DNA from: CAZKTF01 sp964555565
GTDB taxonomy: Bacteria; Planctomycetota; JAJSAM01; JAKLKS01
Assembly (NCBI GenBank): GCA_964555565.1
Contig: CAZKTF010000001.1
Location: 1-48,496, forward strand
Length of the DNA stretch: 48,496 nt
Reading direction: 5' to 3'
Under the pieces are notes generated by a model, which was not told where the DNA came from, searched no databases, and saw only the letters and a list, made by a program, of their open reading frames with translations. Positions 23,977 to 31,848 of the stretch are shown here, one piece after another (position 1 is the stretch's first letter; every line of letters begins with the position of its first letter). The position numbers were made by a program, and so were the translations under genes.

Positions 23977-24317
23977 GTGGTCCTCCTCTCGGCCGAGCGT
24001 TCGCGCAGCGCGCGCCCGGTGTCGGCCATGATCTGCCCGGCCTGGTCGAGCGCGTGCTCGACGCTCCCCAGCACCTTCGAGTTCTCCCGCACGGCCTCCG
24101 TCGCCTCGCGGGTGACGGCGTGGCACTGCTCCGCGATGTCGCCCGTCGCCAGGTCCCGCGTCTTCAACGCCTCGACGAAGGTCCGGCGCTGCTCGGAAAG
24201 CATCTCGCCGAAGTCTCCCGCCTGCTGCTTCCCTGCGCGCAGGAAGACGACGACGACCGCGACGAGGACGACGAGGGAGGGGACCTGACGAGCGGCTTCC
24301 TTCAGCGCCTCATCCAT
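23973..24317 (-). CDS. Small membrane-anchored coiled-coil protein, possible holin/spanin-type
   Basis: This is a 114-residue protein from ATG 24317, with GGAGGGA upstream. One N-terminal span (VPSLVVLVAVVVVFLRAG) is followed by a long charged helical region (MLSEQRRTFVEALKTR, SVEHALDQAGQIM). The one-span, coiled-coil layout resembles i-spanins and some phage membrane accessory proteins. It is the first gene after the late motif at 24433-24448 and is coupled to the gene at 23224-23976. Confidence 0.45.
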   Translation of the reverse strand: MDEALKEAARQVPSLVVLVAVVVVFLRAGKQQAGDFGEMLSEQRRTFVEALKTRDLATGDIAEQCHAVTREATEAVRENSKVLGSVEHALDQAGQIMADTGRALRERSAERRTT

Positions 24318-24432
24318 CGCGCGTCCCTCCGGTCAGGCGGGCCGCGCTCTCAGGAACGCGGCCCGCCCTTGCACCCTCGAGGGCCGTGCGGGTTGGGATG
24401 CGGCCCACGTGGGGACAGGCTTCAGGAGATGG

Positions 24433-24448
24433 TAGGGGACTACTTTTC
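24433..24448 (-). promoter_or_regulatory. Late-region intergenic motif, copy 5
   Basis: TAGGGGACTACTTTTC on the + strand. It lies 29 bp after the stop of the upstream late gene and 116 bp before the start of the membrane-protein pair. A 24-bp stretch including it (24428-24451) is identical to the copy near 38505. Read in the direction of transcription it is GAAAAGTAGTCCCCTA. Confidence 0.6.
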
Positions 24449-24476
24449 GCCCCCCGCGGCAGGTCCTCCCATGGGG

Positions 24477-24878
24477 CTAGGCCTGTGGGGCGTCGGAAAT
24501 GCCGGCCACGAAGGAGAGCAGGACGCGCTCCCGCTTCCCGGTCGGGGTCCCCGCCTGGGCGTTGTCCGTGTCCACGAGGACGACCTCCCAGAAGAGCCCC
24601 GAATAGGCGGTGCTCCCGGGGAAGTAGGGGTGGCGGATCCAGTTCGCGCGGCTCGCGCTCTTCGTCAGCTCCTCGGACACGAGGAGCGCGGCCGCGTCCC
24701 GGGCCGCGTAGGCCCGGAGGTAGACCTTCCACCTCGCGGCGGCGACGTCGAAGTCGGCCCACTTCTCCTGGAGCTCGTCCCAGTTCTTGACGCCGAGCGA
24801 GATCTCGGTGTGGCGGCCCACGATGAACCTGAAGGGCGCCGGCACGTCGGCCAGGACCGTGAGGACCTCGTCGCTCAT
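24477..24878 (-). CDS. Hypothetical phage tail-region protein
   Basis: This is a 133-residue protein from ATG 24878, which overlaps the stop of the preceding gene (ATGA). It starts SDEVLTVLADVPAPFRFIV and has mixed alpha/beta character with aromatic residues (WDELQEKWADFDVAAARW, HPYFPGSTAYSGLFWEVVL). No family is recognised. Its place at the end of the fibre genes suggests a fibre accessory or receptor-related role. Confidence 0.5.
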   Translation of the reverse strand: MSDEVLTVLADVPAPFRFIVGRHTEISLGVKNWDELQEKWADFDVAAARWKVYLRAYAARDAAALLVSEELTKSASRANWIRHPYFPGSTAYSGLFWEVVLVDTDNAQAGTPTGKRERVLLSFVAGISDAPQA

Positions 24879-25063
24879 GGCTGCACCGAGGCGGCGAAGC
24901 CGCCCTCCACACGGGCGCCGAAGCCGCCCTGGACCTCCACGCCGTAGCCGCCGTGGAGGACGGCCCCAACGGCCCACCTCGAGGCGGCGTCGGGGATGCC
25001 GCCCGTGGCCAGGAAGTGCCTGGCGGCGAAGTGCCGCGCTCCGAAGTGCCTGGACCCGAACAC
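24875..25063 (-). CDS. Small repeat protein with Arg-His-Phe and Gly-Gly-Phe-Gly repeats
   Basis: This is a 62-residue protein from GTG 25063. The N-terminal part repeats RHF every five residues (SRHFGARHFAARHFLATG) and the C-terminal part repeats a Gly-rich unit (HGGYGVEVQGGFGARVEGGF) at roughly 8-residue spacing. Both ends are short tandem repeats, suggesting a small beta-solenoid or fibre tip. It lies within the fibre gene cluster and overlaps the next gene by ATGA. No named family is recognised. Confidence 0.5.
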   Translation of the reverse strand: MFGSRHFGARHFAARHFLATGGIPDAASRWAVGAVLHGGYGVEVQGGFGARVEGGFAASVQP

Positions 25064-25065
25064 GG

Positions 25066-25893
25066 CTAGTTCCCGTCCCGGGTGGCGAAGGCCGTCCGGT
25101 TGCCGTCCGAGTCCACGGTCTCCACGATCCGGTCCTTGATGTCGTTGAAGTCCCGGAAGGTGTTCGTCGCCGTCCCGCCGCCGGAGTTCTTGCTGAGGAG
25201 GACGGAGGCGAGGAGACGGAGCTCCTGTCTGAGGGTGAGGTTCGTCTCGACGCCGGCGGCGAGGTCGAGCAGCGCCGCGGCGATGGCGTCCCGCTCGCCG
25301 GCGGTGAGGGAGTACCCGGTCTTGTCGGAGACCACCAGGGCGTCGGCCTTGAGGTTCCCGGCCCCGGTGAGGGCGGCGGGGAGGCGGGTCTGGATGTTGT
25401 CCGTGTCGGCCTGGACGGCCGCGAGCAGGGCGGCCAGATCCGAGGCGTCCGCCGGGTCGGGAGGGAGGGCGTCGGTCTTCGCCTTCACGGCGGCCGTGTC
25501 CGCCTTGACGGCGGCGACGTCGGCGGCGGTGGAGGCCCCCGCGGGGGCACCGAGACGCGCGTAGGCGTCCCCGGACTGGAGCCCGACGCCCTGGGCCGTG
25601 GTGAGGATGACGAGGCCCGTGTCCTCCCACTCCTTGGGGTTGGTCTGGTCGATGCCGCGCAGGACGACGACGTCGGCGTTCATCTCGGCGGCCGAGAAGG
25701 TGACCTTCACGACCTTCTCCCCGGCCGCGTCGAGGGCCGGGGGGGTCGTGATGTTGCCGAAGGCGCCCGCGTCCTTCTTCACCTGGAAGTCCCCGGTCGC
25801 GATGGTCGGGGCGTCCTTCCAGTCGGTGGCCCCCTTGGTGACGAGGGGGAGGTAGACGGCGAAGGCGGCGTTCTTCTTCGGTCCGTAGATCAC
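25066..25893 (-). CDS. Tail fibre or baseplate-type structural protein with coiled coil
   Basis: This is a 275-residue protein from GTG 25893 (GTGA overlap). Residues 1-120 look like a compact beta domain (FAVYLPLVTKGATDW, KVVKVTFSAAEMNAD); residues 125-240 are Ala/Asp-rich helix with heptad character (AADVAAVKADTAAVKAKTD, DLAALLAAVQADTDNI), as in trimeric fibre shafts. It ends with VETVDSDGNRTAFATRDGN. It is one of a run of fibre-like genes; its exact place in the tail cannot be told. Confidence 0.55.
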   Translation of the reverse strand: MIYGPKKNAAFAVYLPLVTKGATDWKDAPTIATGDFQVKKDAGAFGNITTPPALDAAGEKVVKVTFSAAEMNADVVVLRGIDQTNPKEWEDTGLVILTTAQGVGLQSGDAYARLGAPAGASTAADVAAVKADTAAVKAKTDALPPDPADASDLAALLAAVQADTDNIQTRLPAALTGAGNLKADALVVSDKTGYSLTAGERDAIAAALLDLAAGVETNLTLRQELRLLASVLLSKNSGGGTATNTFRDFNDIKDRIVETVDSDGNRTAFATRDGN

Positions 25894-26951
25894 CCGGCCA
25901 GCCCCCTCTCAAGAGCGGGGCCCCCGCCGGCCCCGCCGGCGACGGCCACCTTCGCGATGGTGGCACCGATGTTCAGTTTCATGGGGGACTTGAAGGGGGA
26001 GTACCCGACCGCGATGAGTGCGGAGCCGGTGTCGAGGGTGTAGTCGTCGCCCGCGGCGTTGACGAAGCCGGGGTCGTTCGTGGTGTCGGCGGCGCCCGTG
26101 ACGAAGTTATTTCGGGCGGCCGTCCCGTTCCCGAAGTAGTTGTTGTAGTCCACCCCCGCCGAGGAGGGGAAGGCGGCGTTGCAGTTCACCCCGTAGCCAG
26201 AATTATTGCTGAAGGAGTTGTTGAGGATGAGCCCCGCGTGGATCTTGGTGACGGTGAGATTGAGCCCGTCCCCGGTGTTCCCTTCAAGGGTGCTGTTGGC
26301 GACAATGACCCGCGACCCGGCGGTCCCTGGGGTCGCTGTGATCCCGCTGGCCCCGTTGTCGTAGAACAGGCACCCGTCGATCCGGAGGATGCCCCCGGCG
26401 CTCAGGCCCGCGCCCGTGTTGTCGCTCCCCTCGCTGAAGCGCAGGGGGCTGGTCTCCGCCTGCCCCGCGGCGGGGACCCACCCGTGGGAACCACATGCCC
26501 GGACGTAGCAGTGGGAGATCCCCCCCGAAACGCCGCCCGTGTCCCCGAAGTAGTGGGCCCCGATGCCGCCGCAGGACACGATCCCCACGCGGGCACCCGA
26601 CCACCGCTGGCCCATGGTGATCCCCATGTCAACGGCGTTCTGGAGGAGAAGGTTGACGAGGGTCGGCTGGGCGGAGGCGGTCGTGAAGATGTCGGACCCG
26701 GCCGCGCCACCCGTCCCGTCGATGATCGCCTGCCCGCGGAGTCCAGAGAGGGTGATCCGGCGGTCCACGACGATCATGTTCTCGGTGAAGGCGCCGCCGT
26801 CCGCTACGACGTGGACGATGTCGTCGTTGACGATGACCGCGTTCGATGCGAAGGCGCAGGCGTACTTCACGGTCGCCCACGCGCCCGCGGCGGAGTCCGC
26901 GAGCCCGGTGTTCCCGTTGTTCCCGTCCGGCCTGACGTAGTAGGTCGCCAC
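25890..26951 (-). CDS. Parallel beta-helix tailspike-type protein
   Basis: This is a 353-residue protein from GTG 26951. It begins ATYYVRPDGNNGNTG, the usual start of pectate-lyase-like right-handed beta-helix proteins, and continues through rungs such as VIVNDDIVHVVADG, ITLSGLRGQAIIDG, VIVANSTLEGNTGDG and LILNNSFSNNSG. Phage tailspikes of this fold bind or depolymerise host polysaccharide. I cannot identify active-site residues. It lies among fibre genes, so a receptor or capsule interaction is likely. Confidence 0.7.
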   Translation of the reverse strand: MATYYVRPDGNNGNTGLADSAAGAWATVKYACAFASNAVIVNDDIVHVVADGGAFTENMIVVDRRITLSGLRGQAIIDGTGGAAGSDIFTTASAQPTLVNLLLQNAVDMGITMGQRWSGARVGIVSCGGIGAHYFGDTGGVSGGISHCYVRACGSHGWVPAAGQAETSPLRFSEGSDNTGAGLSAGGILRIDGCLFYDNGASGITATPGTAGSRVIVANSTLEGNTGDGLNLTVTKIHAGLILNNSFSNNSGYGVNCNAAFPSSAGVDYNNYFGNGTAARNNFVTGAADTTNDPGFVNAAGDDYTLDTGSALIAVGYSPFKSPMKLNIGATIAKVAVAGGAGGGPALERGLAG

Positions 26952-26954
26952 GGC

Positions 26955-27635
26955 CTACTCCACCACCGCGGCCGAGGCGACCGCGTCCCGGATCTTCGCC
27001 CGCTCCACCTCGTTGGAGGCGACCAGCGCCGCGAGGTCGGCTGCCTTCACCGCCACGTCTCGCCGCCGGGCCCGCGCCGCGGCCTTCACCAGCCCGAGGC
27101 GGTGGTGCGTCGCCCAGCGCCCCGACGCGATCTCCTCCAAGAGTGCGGCCGTGAACGTGGCCGTCGCCTCGTCCTCCGCGTGGCACGGAATGTAGGGCCT
27201 GTCGGGGTTCCCCGTCGCCACCTGGACCGTCTGCGCGTTCTGCACGTTCCCGATGTCCTCCGGCGCCACCTCGTCCGGGATGGTCACGTTCAGGAGGTTG
27301 CAGGGGCCCGAATCCAGGTCCGACTCGAAGACGACCCGGACCCCGGGAGCGATCGCGAAGACCACGGCGGTGTGGGGCGCCTCCTGGGCGAAGTTCGTCC
27401 CGACGAAGGTGGTGTCCTCGAGGACGGGGATCGGGTAGCCGGGGAAGCGGACCCGGGGGACGGTGGCCCGCCCCATGGCCCGCTCCGCAGGCGTGAAGCG
27501 GATGTCGCGGGGCCCGACCTCGACCTGCACCGTCCCGTCCACCACGAAGGCGAAGGGGACCTCCTCGCGCGGGAGGAGCGGCCGCGCGTACCCCGCTCGG
27601 GGCCAGGAGTAGTTCCCGCCGCGGATGGTCCGCAC
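26955..27635 (-). CDS. Hypothetical tail-region structural protein
   Basis: This is a 226-residue protein from GTG 27635; no strong ribosome site precedes it, so the start is uncertain. The N-terminal 150 residues are beta-rich (EVPFAFVVDGTVQVEVG, HTAVVFAIAPGVRVVFES) and the C-terminal 70 are helical (ATFTAALLEEIASGRW, AADLAALVASNEVERAK). Position between fibre genes suggests a structural tail part. No family is recognised. Confidence 0.5.
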   Translation of the reverse strand: MRTIRGGNYSWPRAGYARPLLPREEVPFAFVVDGTVQVEVGPRDIRFTPAERAMGRATVPRVRFPGYPIPVLEDTTFVGTNFAQEAPHTAVVFAIAPGVRVVFESDLDSGPCNLLNVTIPDEVAPEDIGNVQNAQTVQVATGNPDRPYIPCHAEDEATATFTAALLEEIASGRWATHHRLGLVKAAARARRRDVAVKAADLAALVASNEVERAKIRDAVASAAVVE

Positions 27636-27638
27636 TGG

Positions 27639-27689
27639 CTAGGCCCTCGCGTGCCGGGACTTCTGCGCGTACAGCAGCCGGGCGCCCAT
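27639..27689 (-). CDS. Very short possible ORF between two fibre genes
   Basis: A 16-codon frame from ATG 27689 to TAG 27639-27641 has GTAGGAG about 8-10 nt upstream and fills the gap between two tightly packed genes, as real tiny phage genes sometimes do. A GTG at 27698 would add three codons. Its reality is doubtful. Confidence 0.2.
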   Translation of the reverse strand: MGARLLYAQKSRHARA

Positions 27690-27700
27690 GAGGATCACTC

Positions 27701-28492
27701 CTACGTCACCGACCCGGCCCCGGCCGCCTCCTCGAAGCGGACCATCCACTGCCCCGTCTTCCAGCAGAGGAGCTCGCCCTGGAAGCCGTCCTCGGCGGCC
27801 GTCTCGTAGAAGCCGCCGGCCCCGGAGGTCGTGCCGCGCCGCTGGATCGTGTTCGTCCCCGCCGCGGTCAGGCGGAGCTTCTGGGCCGAGTCCGTGCCGA
27901 ATGGGAACCGCAGGCCCGCGGTCGCGGCCGGGAGGGTGGCGTAGTTCGTGGCCGCGGCCGCCGCGTCCCCCTTCAGGTACTTCCCGTTGTCCGAGGGCAC
28001 CAGCACCTTCGGCGAGGCGGCGACCTGCGTGATCTCCAGCACCCTGTGGGGCCGGTTGAGGAGGGACCTGAAGGTCTCGACCCAGGTGGTCCCAGACCTC
28101 ACGAACTCCAGGAACTCGTCGGCGGTCTCGAGGGCGACGTCCTGGTCGTCGGCCAGCGTCATGTTCCCGTTGCCGGCGGTCTGGTGCTTGAGGACCACAA
28201 CCTGGCCCGCCGTGGCGGCCCTCACGCGGATGAGCGCCCCGGCCGGGACGACGGCCCCGTAGAGGATGTGGTCGAGGTCGTCGGTGGCGGCCGCGGCCTC
28301 GGTGGCGACCCTGAAGTGCCGCGCCGCCCCGTCCCCGGGGGTGACGTCGCCCGTCGCGATGGTGAGGGTGGACTCCTCCCCGCCGCCCGGCCCTTCCGCG
28401 ACGACGTCCCGGACGTCCTCGAAGGCCGTCTTCATCTCGGCACGCGTGCGGGCGGCGGTCGAGAGGTAGCCGGCGGCGGGGAGGGAACTCAC
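27701..28492 (-). CDS. Tail fibre-type structural protein
   Basis: This is a 263-residue protein from GTG 28492, preceded by GGAGG. It begins with SSLPAAGYLSTAARTRAEMK and a helical neck, then beta-rich repeats (AATAGQVVVLKHQTAGNGNMTL) and a segment common to phage fibre heads (FRSLLNRPHRVLEITQ). It is the first gene downstream of the late motif at 28526-28540, with 33 bp between them. Confidence 0.55.
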   Translation of the reverse strand: MSSLPAAGYLSTAARTRAEMKTAFEDVRDVVAEGPGGGEESTLTIATGDVTPGDGAARHFRVATEAAAATDDLDHILYGAVVPAGALIRVRAATAGQVVVLKHQTAGNGNMTLADDQDVALETADEFLEFVRSGTTWVETFRSLLNRPHRVLEITQVAASPKVLVPSDNGKYLKGDAAAAATNYATLPAATAGLRFPFGTDSAQKLRLTAAGTNTIQRRGTTSGAGGFYETAAEDGFQGELLCWKTGQWMVRFEEAAGAGSVT

Positions 28493-28525
28493 GGGTGGGC
28501 GCCTCCTGTCGGAGGCGAAGGAGTC

Positions 28526-28540
28526 TAGGGGACTACTTTC
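28526..28540 (-). promoter_or_regulatory. Late-region intergenic motif, copy 4
   Basis: TAGGGGACTACTTTC on the + strand; this copy has three T where the others have four. It lies between the Gly-rich fibre gene (stop 28577) and the gene starting at 28492, in an 84-bp gap. Confidence 0.55.
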
Positions 28541-28576
28541 ACGCGGCCAGGGGCGGCCTGCGACCGGGCCCGCTCG

Positions 28577-29599
28577 CTATGCGTACTCGTCCACGATGAT
28601 GACCCCGGGCGTGGGGGCGCCGCCCGCGCGCGCGACTGAGGCTCCCGTGGCCGAACCACCGCCTCCGGCGCCGAACCCGATGGCCGCGACGCCGGCACCG
28701 ACGGCGACGATCCCGACTCCGCCGCGCCCGAAGGGCCCGCTCCCCCCGTGCCCGGCGGCCACGATGGGGGTCGCCACGATGAGGCAGACGCCGTAGCCCC
28801 CGGGCTGCCCGCCGCTGTTCAGGTCCCCGTTCGTGGCGATGGCGCCGCCCGCTCCGCCCGCGACGGCGATGAGCGTAGCCGCCGGGGTGCAGAGTGGGCC
28901 GCCGGTCCCGCCCGGGGCGGTGACCGTCGTAGCGCCCACGGCGAAGGTCGTGCTCCCCCCGTTCCCCCCGGCCGCCCCGGAGCCGTTCGTGCCGGCGCCT
29001 CCGATGGCGATCGTGTAGGAGGTCGAGGGCGTCACGGTGAAGGTCTTCTCCGCGTAGGCCCCGGAACCGCCACCGCCTGCGGCGCCGGCGGCCGAGGCGA
29101 CCGAGGCGCAGCCGCCGCCGCCGCCGCCGCCGCCGACCATGCGGACGAAGATGGTATTGGTCCTCGGCCCCACGACGTGCGTCGTGCCCGTGGTCTTCAC
29201 GAAGGTAGCGAGCCAGACGCCCGAGCCGGAGCTGATCGTCTTCGGCGTCCCGGCCGCGTCGAACGCCTGCCAGTGGGCCCCGTCGTACTCCACCCGCTCG
29301 CCGGCGGTGAGCACGCCCTTCCAAAGGTCGATGCTCGTGGTCCCGTCGAAGAACTGCACGGTCACGGTGACCGAGGTCGAGGCGTGGCGATTGCGAAGGC
29401 TCAGGTTCTTCACCTGCCGCTGCGTCGAGGCGGCGGGACTCCCGACGACGGTGGTCGTGGTGACCGACGCGATGGCCGTCGGCGTCCTCCCCGGAGTGAA
29501 GGCGGCCGTGGTCATGTCTGCCCAGTCGGCCAGCACGTCGAGCGTGGCCGCCGAGTCGGTGACGACCCGGACGATGTCCGAAGCGCCGGTCAGGATCAT
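28577..29599 (-). CDS. Glycine-rich tail fibre protein
   Basis: This is a 340-residue protein from ATG 29599. Residues 1-150 are a beta-rich domain (VKNLSLRNRHASTSVTVTV). From about residue 155 it becomes extremely Gly-rich: an eight-glycine run, then repeated segments such as GGAGTNGSGAAGGNGG and GHGGSGPFGRGGVG. This is the pattern of glycine-rich receptor-binding fibre domains that form polyglycine-type helix bundles. The protein ends PTPGVIIVDEYA, a common terminal strand in this class. It probably carries receptor specificity. Confidence 0.65.
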   Translation of the reverse strand: MILTGASDIVRVVTDSAATLDVLADWADMTTAAFTPGRTPTAIASVTTTTVVGSPAASTQRQVKNLSLRNRHASTSVTVTVQFFDGTTSIDLWKGVLTAGERVEYDGAHWQAFDAAGTPKTISSGSGVWLATFVKTTGTTHVVGPRTNTIFVRMVGGGGGGGGCASVASAAGAAGGGGSGAYAEKTFTVTPSTSYTIAIGGAGTNGSGAAGGNGGSTTFAVGATTVTAPGGTGGPLCTPAATLIAVAGGAGGAIATNGDLNSGGQPGGYGVCLIVATPIVAAGHGGSGPFGRGGVGIVAVGAGVAAIGFGAGGGGSATGASVARAGGAPTPGVIIVDEYA

Positions 29600-29601
29600 G
29601 G

Positions 29602-30342
29602 TCAGAACCCCACTGAGAGACGGGCCATCACCTGCGGCTGGGTGAGCCCGGAGCCGCCTCCGGCGACGGCCCACGCTCCGTTGAGTCGCCCGTAGATGGA
29701 CCCATCGGATGGGGCGTCATTGACCGCCGCCATCGTCCCCTCGTCGGTGATCTCGGAGAGGGGGTGAGTGTGAGCCAGGGGCGTCCTCGCATCGGAGAGC
29801 CGGGCATCGTTCCCGATGCAGACCGTCGTGGAGGAGGAGCCGGTCGGGACCTGCGCGATGGGCACCTTCGTCCCGGCGTCGAGCGAGGCGTACCCGCTCG
29901 CGGCCGCCTTGTTCGCCGTCCCCTCCTTCGCCGCGAGGTCGGAGACGAGGCCCGTGACGTCCGCCTCGGCGTGCGAGTGCGAGGTCGCCGCCGCCCCCAG
30001 CGTCGTCCTCTGGGCCGCCGCGTCCACGTCGTCGAGGATGGCGCGGCCGGCCGCCGTGCAGAGAACCTCCTCGATGGGGCCGGCCCCGGCCGTCGAGCGA
30101 CCGAGCAGCTTGTCGGTGGCCGAGACGTTGGCCAGCTTTGAGAGCGCGATCGCGGCCGAGGCGTGGACGTCGGCGTTCTCGGCGAGCTTCGCGGCCGCGT
30201 CCTCCACGCCGGCGACGACGTGCCGGAAGCCCGTCCCCGTGGGCGTGCTCCCGCCGCCCGGGTCCACGGCGGCCAGCGCCCCGGCGACCCGCCCCAGGAC
30301 CTTCCCGTCGGCGAGCAGCTCCAGGATGACCTTCTTCAACAT
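29602..30342 (-). CDS. Tail fibre protein
   Basis: This is a 246-residue protein from ATG 30342. It has the typical fibre pattern of small-residue-rich helical and beta segments (HASAAIALSKLANVSATDKL, LGRSTAGAGPIEEV), a SHSHAEADVTGL element and AHTHPLSEITD, His-rich repeats common in phage fibre and collar domains. The chain ends with LTQPQVMARLSVGF. It is separated from its neighbours by 2-3 bp and so is co-transcribed with them. Confidence 0.65.
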   Translation of the reverse strand: MLKKVILELLADGKVLGRVAGALAAVDPGGGSTPTGTGFRHVVAGVEDAAAKLAENADVHASAAIALSKLANVSATDKLLGRSTAGAGPIEEVLCTAAGRAILDDVDAAAQRTTLGAAATSHSHAEADVTGLVSDLAAKEGTANKAAASGYASLDAGTKVPIAQVPTGSSSTTVCIGNDARLSDARTPLAHTHPLSEITDEGTMAAVNDAPSDGSIYGRLNGAWAVAGGGSGLTQPQVMARLSVGF

Positions 30343-30345
30343 GAG

Positions 30346-31848
30346 CTACGCCCCCATCGCGAGCCAGTGGAAAGTCCCCGTGAAGACCTCGGCGCCGGTG
30401 GCGTCGTAGGCCCGGAGGTCGGCCCCAGTCGTCGTGACGTCGGCCGCCATGGCGACGAGCTCCGTCCCCGCCGAGTCGAGCACGTGCGGCGCCACCCTCG
30501 GCGCCGAGCTGAAGCGGCCCGCGGCGAAGGCGATGGCCGTCGGCCCCGGGGCCCCGGCAACCGCGATGGATCCGCTGTCCATCTTCATGGGCATCTGGGA
30601 CCAGGGGAGGACGCCGCCCACGAGGTCGGCCTTCGTCGCGAGCCCGGGCACGGTGGGGTTCGGGTAGGAGCCGGCGAGGTCCCCGCCGGCCGGGCCCCGG
30701 GGCCCGTCCCCCGCCAGGTAGTCGCTGGTCAAAAGGAAAGACATGGCGCTGAGGATCCCCTGCCGCCAGCCCCCGTGCATCGTGAGGCGGGTCTCGTACT
30801 TCTGCCGCGTGGGGTTGGCGACGAACCCCGTCCAGCGCCGCCAGGTCGAATCCCCCCAGAAGTAGCCGTCGGGGTCGGTTTCCCAGAACACCTCGGCGTC
30901 CCCCATCCACCAGAATGGATCCGCGTCCTCGAAGGGGGGCCAGAAGGTGCTGTCGTCGGCCGCATCCCAGAAGAGCCCCGAGTCCTCGTCGTCCCAGAAG
31001 GGGCGGTCGTCCACCCGGTACTCGCACCTCCAGCCGATGGGCGTCGCGGTGACCGCGGCCGTGAGGCGCTGCCCGGGCTTGAGGTACGCGGCCTTCGGGA
31101 CCACCCGCGCGATGACCCGGCACTGGAGGAACAGGTCGTCCCAGAAGGTGTTTGGCGCCATCCCCAGCGCGTCGTGCCAGAACGGCAGCCCCTCCTCACC
31201 GCCAGGCCAGAAGAGCCCCGTGGCCGCGTCGGCCTTGACGGTGTCCGGGGGCCCCACTACGACCGTCCCCTGCTCGACGGTCACCTGGTTGAAGTGATCC
31301 TGGAGGTTGGTCCTGTAGTCCACCCGCTCGAGCGGGTCCTCGAAGGCGGCGAGCTCGGTGACGACGGGGGCCGGGACGCCCTCGCGGCCGTCCTTCGCCA
31401 CGGGCGTCACGAAGAAGGTCCGCTGCCCCTTCGGCACGAAGCAGAGCGGGACCGGGGGCCCCGCGACAAGGCCCTCGTGGGCGGGCTCGGCCGAGGCCTC
31501 GAGCTCGAGATGGCCCTGCACGTGGGAGACCCGGTAGCCGGCGAGGTCCGGCTGGGCCGTGGGATGGGCCCAGACGAGGCACTGGTCCTTGGAGACGACG
31601 AGGTTCTCCACCGGCAGGATGCCGGGCCGATCCTCTAGCGAGACCGTGTACTCCTGGAGGGCCCACGCGGTGAAGCGGCCGTCCTCCGTCACGTCCCTGG
31701 CCCGCACCTCGTAGGTCTCCCCGACCTGCCACTCCACGGGCATGGTGTGCTGCTCCGTCTCGGGGGCCAGGTCCACGCGGGTCCAGCCCCGGTCCTGGGC
31801 CGGGTCCCCGGCGTCCGCCTTCAGCCGGTGCTCGAGCTGGATCCTCAT
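30346..31848 (-). CDS. Tail tip/fibre protein with FN3-like domains and Phe-Trp repeats
   Basis: This is a 500-residue protein. ATG 31848 overlaps the stop of the J-like gene (ATGA). Residues 1-190 resemble fibronectin-III-like domains (PVEWQVGETYEVRARDV, LAGYRVSHVQGHLELE). Residues about 213-333 contain nine Phe-Trp pairs in an acidic, spaced pattern (PFWDDEDSGLFWDAADD, EVFWETDPDGYFWG). The C-terminal part has GDLAGSYPNPTVPGLATK, a frequent fibre motif, and a beta-rich head. It may be the continuation of the tip protein that links it to fibres; the Trp repeats could stack between subunits. Function of the repeats is unknown. Confidence 0.65.
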   Translation of the reverse strand: MRIQLEHRLKADAGDPAQDRGWTRVDLAPETEQHTMPVEWQVGETYEVRARDVTEDGRFTAWALQEYTVSLEDRPGILPVENLVVSKDQCLVWAHPTAQPDLAGYRVSHVQGHLELEASAEPAHEGLVAGPPVPLCFVPKGQRTFFVTPVAKDGREGVPAPVVTELAAFEDPLERVDYRTNLQDHFNQVTVEQGTVVVGPPDTVKADAATGLFWPGGEEGLPFWHDALGMAPNTFWDDLFLQCRVIARVVPKAAYLKPGQRLTAAVTATPIGWRCEYRVDDRPFWDDEDSGLFWDAADDSTFWPPFEDADPFWWMGDAEVFWETDPDGYFWGDSTWRRWTGFVANPTRQKYETRLTMHGGWRQGILSAMSFLLTSDYLAGDGPRGPAGGDLAGSYPNPTVPGLATKADLVGGVLPWSQMPMKMDSGSIAVAGAPGPTAIAFAAGRFSSAPRVAPHVLDSAGTELVAMAADVTTTGADLRAYDATGAEVFTGTFHWLAMGA

